A stretch of DNA of 25,515 nucleotides. Source: JADKFD01 sp050250665 (GTDB lineage: Bacteria; Pseudomonadota; Gammaproteobacteria; Xanthomonadales; SZUA-5). Position 1 is the stretch's first letter. Every line of letters begins with the position of its first letter. Below are positions 22,021 through 25,515 of this stretch, one piece after another. Location: NCBI GenBank assembly GCA_050250665.1, contig JBFWOF010000070.1:1-25515 (forward strand), written 5' to 3'. The notes beneath the pieces are model-generated. The model saw only the letters and a program-made list of their open reading frames with translations. It had not been told where the DNA came from and searched no databases. The translations under genes were made by a program, and so were the position numbers.

Positions 22021-22181
22021 TCATTGGGTCACCGGCTTGCGCAAAAATTCTTGGCATCGCCTTCACGTCGCTTCGAGAAAACTGTGCAGGAACGATGACC
22101 GGGCCCCTCTGGCAGTGTGCAATGCACTGCGATGTCGGCATCGCGTGAACCCCATCACCGAATCCGACTCCCGAGGACGCT

Positions 22182-23174
22182 ATGGAAGCGCTGTCGTTAT
22201 TCCTGTTGAACGATTTTCTCGGCCAGGCGACCTGGCTGTGGCTGCTGTTCCTGACCATCGTCATCGGACTGCTGGCTTTTGATCTCGGCGTGTTGCACAA
22301 GGATCAGCGCGAGATTGAGGTGGGCGAGAGCCTGTGGTTGTCGGCGGGCTATATCAGCGTTGCCCTGATCTTCGGAGCCTGGATCTGGTCGCATCTGGGC
22401 GCGACCGCCGGAATGGCCTACTACACCGGCTTCCTGATTGAAAAATCGCTGTCGATGGACAATGTCTTCGTCATCGCCCTGATCTTCAGCTATTTCGCCA
22501 TTCCCCGGAAGTACCAGCATCGGGTGCTGTTCTGGGGCATCCTCGGCGTGATCGTGCTGCGCGCGCTGATGATCGGCCTCGGTGCCGCGCTGGTCAGCGA
22601 ATTCAGCTGGGTGCTGTATCTCTTTGGTGCCTTCCTGATCGCCACCGGCATCAAGATGCTGGTCGTGGCCGACAACATGCCGGACATCGAGAGCAACCCG
22701 ATACTGAAATTCCTGCGCCGCCACCTGCGCGTGACCGAGCAGTTGCACGGACAGGATTTCATCGTGCACAAGCCCGACCCGGTCAGCGGTGCGCCGGTGC
22801 GCTACGCGACACCGCTGCTGCTGGCGCTGATCCTGATCGAACTGGCCGATCTGGTGTTCGCGGTGGATTCCATCCCGGCGATCTTCGCCATCACCCAGGA
22901 TCCTTTCATCGTCTACACCTCCAACATCTTCGCCATTCTCGGCTTGCGAGCGCTGTACTTTGCGCTGGCGGCGATGATCCACCGCTTCCATTACCTCAAG
23001 TACGCGCTGGCGCTGGTGCTGGTCTTCATCGGCAGCAAGATCTTCCTGGTCAACATCATCGGCAAGACCCCGGCCTGGATCTCGCTGTCGGTGACCATCG
23101 GTCTGCTGGCAGCAGGCGTGGGTTATTCGCTGTATCGAACCCGCGGCCAGAACGCGCCAGCCGCGGTGCATTGA
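22182..23174 (+). CDS. TerC/Alx-family membrane protein (probable metal, likely manganese, exporter)
   Basis: The protein has 330 residues and about 8-9 transmembrane helices (for example 17-35, 52-70, 95-107, 114-137, 142-162, 210-228, 243-263, 272-290, 300-318). Family-defining acidic motifs within helices are EKSLSMDNVFVIALIFSYF (Asp93) and ELADLVFAVDSIPAIFAIT (Asp223, Asp229). Alx in E. coli exports Mn2+, and TerC relatives occur in tellurite-resistance sets and with protein-export metalation; the role here is inferred. CGAGGA stands 5-10 nt before ATG 22182. No ter genes are adjacent. I do not see the yybP-ykoY manganese riboswitch that often precedes this family. It converges with the acyltransferase gene across a REP pair. 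Confidence 0.93.
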   Translation: MEALSLFLLNDFLGQATWLWLLFLTIVIGLLAFDLGVLHKDQREIEVGESLWLSAGYISVALIFGAWIWSHLGATAGMAYYTGFLIEKSLSMDNVFVIALIFSYFAIPRKYQHRVLFWGILGVIVLRALMIGLGAALVSEFSWVLYLFGAFLIATGIKMLVVADNMPDIESNPILKFLRRHLRVTEQLHGQDFIVHKPDPVSGAPVRYATPLLLALILIELADLVFAVDSIPAIFAITQDPFIVYTSNIFAILGLRALYFALAAMIHRFHYLKYALALVLVFIGSKIFLVNIIGKTPAWISLSVTIGLLAAGVGYSLYRTRGQNAPAAVH

Positions 23175-23183
23175 TGCCTGCGC

Positions 23184-23256
23184 GTAGGTTGGGCAAAGCG
23201 CAGCGTGCCCAACAGCAGCAGCCAATGTTGGGCACGCTACGCTTTGCCCAACCTAC
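23184..23256. repeat. Inverted REP pair with GTAG heads (BIME), terC/acyltransferase convergence
   Basis: REP 1 (23184-23213) is GTAG + GTTGGGCAAAGCG ... CGTGCCCAAC. REP 2 (23227-23256) is the same in reverse, ending CCCAACCTAC, with 13 bp between them. Each half folds, and so does the whole, and the flanking GC-GTAG/CTAC-GC is also paired. The head TAGGTTGGG and the AAGCGCAGCG core resemble the 86-bp units around the RAYT gene. It probably serves as a bidirectional terminator for the two convergent genes. Confidence 0.88.
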
Positions 23257-23324
23257 GCTTGCACAGGGTCTTTCACCGATCCAGCCAGGTCACGTGGGCC
23301 CGTAGGGCCTGCGTGATCGGCTCC

Positions 23325-25097
23325 TCAGCTGGCCGTATCCGCCGCCTTGACCGCCACCGGTGCGGCTGTCGTCTTGTCCGCCTTGTTCTTGCGCGGAGCC
23401 TTGGCTGCCTTGGGCCTGGGCGCCGGTTCGGCGGCCGCCTTCCTGGCTGTGGGCTTCGGCTTGGCCGCATCGGTTTTCGCGGCGGCCGGCGCCGCTGGCT
23501 TCGGCTTGGTGCTCACTTTTCCGGGTTTTGCCGCATCCGCTTTCGCCACGGCAGACTCCGCCGAAGCTGCTGGCTCGGCCTTGCTGGCAGCCTTGCTGCC
23601 GCGCTTGCTCGCAGGCTGGGTGGCTTTCGCAAGCGGCGCCGTCGCCGCAGCCTTCTTCGCCCGGGATTTACGCACCGGCGCCGGCTTTTGCGAGGCACCG
23701 AGCAGCAGTGTTTCCAGCTCTTCCAGCGCCTTGCCGGTGTAGGTGGCCAGCCGCTGCATGTGCGGCAGGGTGTCGCGGCAGCCGGTAAATCCAAAGGCGA
23801 GGTTGCCGGCATAGCTCTGGCAGGTGATGTTCAGCGCCTGTCCGTGGGTCACCAGCGATACCGGATAGGCCGCCTCCAGACGGGCGCCACGGTAGTACAG
23901 CGGCTTGTCGGGGCCGGGCACATTGGAGATCGTGATGTTGAACATCGGTCGGGTGCGTCCGCCCACGCCGCTCAGCAGTGACAGCATGTAGGGCGCCATC
24001 AGCAGCATGGTGTACTGGGTCATCGCCTTCTTGGGCAGGTTCTGCACGTGGGTCTTGGCGCGCCGGGTGGATGCGGTGATGGCTTCCAGACGTTCGCGCG
24101 GATCGTCGATGTCGGTACCCAGCGTGGAGATGATGAAGGTGATGGCATTGCCCATGCCTTCGTCGTCCTTGGGCCGCACCGAGACCGGAATGCCCGCCGT
24201 CAGCGGCTTGTCCGGCAGTTCGCCCAATTCCACCAGGAAGCGCCGCAGCGCGCCGCCGCACAGTGCCAGCACCACATCGTTCACGGTGGCGCCGCCGGCA
24301 TCGGCCAGCTTCTTCAGGCGCGCCAGTTCGAAGCGCTGCGTGGCAAAGCGGCGAGCCCCGTGAATGCGGCCATTGATGATCGACGTCGGTGTGTCGAAGG
24401 GAACCTGCAGGGTTTCTTCCTTGTTGCGCAAGGCGCCGATCATCGAGCCGAAGGCGCGAGCGATGTCGGGCAGTGACCCGACCTGTTCGCGCACCATGTC
24501 GGCAACCCCGGCGATGACCTGGGCCGGCGTCGGCGCCGGCTTGCGACTGCGCCGGCCTGCACCTTTGGCGGGTGCGCCCGCTGACCAGAAAGCCGGCAGC
24601 TTGCGACTGGATTTCTCGTCGCCAGTCATGGCCCGTTCCAGCAACTTGATGCCGCCGATGCCATCGACCAGTGAATGGTGCATCTTCACGTACAGGGCAA
24701 ACTCGTTGTTGGCCAGACCCTCGATCAGATTGCATTCCCAGGGCGGTCGGGTCAGATCCAGCGGTTGACTGTGCAGGCGCGCGATCAGCTGTCCGAGCTC
24801 GCGCTCGCCGCCGGGCTTGGGCAGCGCCGAATGGCGCACATGGTGCTCGAGATCGATGTCGCTTTCGATCTCCCAGGCCGGCATCAGGCCCTTGAGACTG
24901 GTGGCGCGCAGGCGCTGATTCCACGGCGCGGTGAATTTGCGCGAACCGCGAAAATCAGCCATCAGCTTGCGCAGATAGTCCGGCGCGGCGTCCGCCGGCA
25001 GCGAGAAGCGCAACAGACCGCCGACGTGCATCGGCGTATCGCGCGATTCCACCATCAACCAGGAAGCGTCGAGCGGATTCAGCGTCTTGGTGGTCAT
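23325..25097 (-). CDS. WS/DGAT-type acyltransferase with histone-H1-like C-terminal tail
   Basis: The protein has 590 residues. The N-terminal about 465 match bifunctional wax ester synthase/acyl-CoA:diacylglycerol acyltransferases: LNPLDASWLMVESRDTPMHV at the start, RPPWECNLIEGL, the catalytic HHSLVDGIGG (His140, His141, Asp145, Gly146), the GATVNDVVLALCGGALR region, and the C-terminal domain with NITISNVPGP and SYAGNLAFGF. Such enzymes esterify fatty alcohols or diacylglycerol into storage lipids. Residues 471-590 are a low-complexity Lys/Ala/Pro tail (RAKKAAAT, KPKPAAP, RPKAAKAPRK) like histone H1 or AlgP, and usual family members end near 450-480. The tail may bind DNA, phosphate polymers or membranes, or be an expansion with no set role. 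ATG 25097 has GGAATC about 8 nt upstream. No neighbour suggests an operon. Confidence 0.9.
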   Translation of the reverse strand: MTTKTLNPLDASWLMVESRDTPMHVGGLLRFSLPADAAPDYLRKLMADFRGSRKFTAPWNQRLRATSLKGLMPAWEIESDIDLEHHVRHSALPKPGGERELGQLIARLHSQPLDLTRPPWECNLIEGLANNEFALYVKMHHSLVDGIGGIKLLERAMTGDEKSSRKLPAFWSAGAPAKGAGRRSRKPAPTPAQVIAGVADMVREQVGSLPDIARAFGSMIGALRNKEETLQVPFDTPTSIINGRIHGARRFATQRFELARLKKLADAGGATVNDVVLALCGGALRRFLVELGELPDKPLTAGIPVSVRPKDDEGMGNAITFIISTLGTDIDDPRERLEAITASTRRAKTHVQNLPKKAMTQYTMLLMAPYMLSLLSGVGGRTRPMFNITISNVPGPDKPLYYRGARLEAAYPVSLVTHGQALNITCQSYAGNLAFGFTGCRDTLPHMQRLATYTGKALEELETLLLGASQKPAPVRKSRAKKAAATAPLAKATQPASKRGSKAASKAEPAASAESAVAKADAAKPGKVSTKPKPAAPAAAKTDAAKPKPTARKAAAEPAPRPKAAKAPRKNKADKTTAAPVAVKAADTAS

Positions 25098-25169
25098 CGG
25101 CAGATTCCAGCGTGAGAGTCATCGACTAGCATGCTATCGAACGGCTGTGGATGCCAGTCCGGGTGGGGT

Positions 25170-25261
25170 GGTTGTCGGTTGTCGGTTGTCGGTTGTGGGT
25201 TGTGGGTTGTGGGCTGTGGGTTGTGGGTTGTCGGTTGTGGGTTGTCGGTTGTCGGTTGTGG
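25170..25261 (+). repeat. About 13 tandem copies of a G/T heptamer (GGTTGTC or GGTTGTG)
   Basis: A 92-bp run contains only G, T and a few C on the plus strand. The unit is GGTTGT plus C or G; one unit reads GGCTGTG. It lies about 70 bp upstream of the acyltransferase start. The variable seventh base means the array is imperfect. It could be length-variable by slippage, and its paired G runs could allow a two-tier G-quadruplex. Confidence 0.9.
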
Positions 25262-25281
25262 GAGCGGACTCTGTCCGCGAT
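25258..25281 (+). repeat. GTGGGAGCGGACTCTGTCCGCGAT palindrome unit
   Basis: A copy of the element at 19093-19116 in the opposite orientation, with one difference (CTC-TGT against CTC-CGT). Stem GCGGAC/GTCCGC. It overlaps the last bases of the heptamer array. Confidence 0.75.
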
Positions 25282-25351
25282 GGCTGTGGATAGCGACAGC
25301 GCCACCAGCCGGTTTACGCGGAGACTCGGAGAAAGTCCGGAGGCGGCTTTG

Positions 25352-25450
25352 GTAGGTCCAGACAAGTCTGGACCTACCAAAGCGGGAGAGGCCTCCAGAC
25401 AAGTCTGGACCTACGAGAGCGGGAGAGGCGTCCAGACCAGTCCGGACCCG
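25352..25450. repeat. Cluster of three GTAGGTCCAGAC palindromes
   Basis: The unit at 25352-25377 has both GTAG and CTAC ends, so it is palindromic over nearly its whole length. Units at 25391-25414 and about 25428-25450 follow with AGCGGGAGAGG spacers, the last one diverged. Same family as 12682-12834. Confidence 0.85.
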
Positions 25451-25515
25451 AAGTGCCGGCCTGCTGATCAGCGTTGGGCCGCGGGCAACACCATGGCTGG
25501 CAGGCGCAGGACGGT

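Larger units (their letters stand above)
25098..25515. other. 418-bp terminal stretch without a gene
   Basis: This holds a 7-bp tandem repeat (25170-25261), one GGAGCGGACTC palindrome (25258-25281) and three GTAGGTCCAGAC palindromes (25352-25450). Frames across it (for example VVGCGLWVVGCGL) are products of the heptamer and not genes. The acyltransferase promoter must lie near 25098-25170, but I see no clear boxes. Confidence 0.7.

Noticed and set aside
22021..22181. yybP-ykoY manganese riboswitch before the TerC gene
   Set aside because: I could not find the conserved loop sequences of that motif by eye. Only unrelated hairpins are visible.
25130..25402. Small frames with repeated VVGCGLW or PTTHNPQ
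   Set aside because: These are translations of the heptamer array in different frames, without a ribosome site or conserved feature.

Overview
The window looks like a chromosomal segment of a high-G+C gammaproteobacterium of the Xanthomonadales/Lysobacterales type. The basis is the rmlBACD-xanB gene order, a Tat-exported HiPIP, a BlaI plus M56-TonB pair, an mtnB-mtnD-mtnC block, and many short palindromic repeats with GTAG or GGAG heads like those of Stenotrophomonas and Xanthomonas. This assignment is inference from protein character and gene order; no rRNA or tRNA is visible.

Layout. 1-2000: debris of an IS66-family element (three nested copies of its right end) abutting a broken, lower-G+C lipase-like gene. 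2051-2831: a REP-associated tyrosine transposase (RAYT) bracketed by two directly repeated 86-bp palindromic units; a third unit lies at 6280. 3076-5022: a BlaI-type repressor and an M56 metallopeptidase with a C-terminal TonB domain, behind twin operators. 5207-6181: an exported orphan protein with a thioredoxin-like C-terminus, also of lower G+C. 6706-11571: rfbB, rfbA, rfbC, rfbD and manC in one tightly overlapping operon making dTDP-L-rhamnose and GDP-mannose. 11666-12651: an OmpR-type response regulator and a free Hpt protein. 12988-16376, minus strand: mtnB-mtnD-mtnC of the methionine salvage pathway, followed 5 nt later by a membrane-anchored C13 (legumain/caspase-like) protease. 16559-18484: HiPIP and rmuC. 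19262-21922: gyrA. 22182-23174: a TerC/Alx membrane protein. 23325-25097, minus strand: a WS/DGAT-type acyltransferase with a 120-residue histone-H1-like tail.

Housekeeping genes run from about 6.7 kb onward. The first 6.3 kb is accessory and rearranged. Intergenic gaps, especially those between convergent genes (12652-12987 and 23175-23324), are packed with palindromic repeats of at least five families. One of these, at 23184-23256, shares its TAGGTTGGG head with the units flanking the RAYT.

I found no clearly new defence or mobile system. The most interesting candidates are the RAYT/REP module with possible cognate repeats in the same window, the C13 protease coupled to methionine salvage, the histone-like acyltransferase tail, and the response regulator-Hpt pair attached to the sugar-nucleotide operon.
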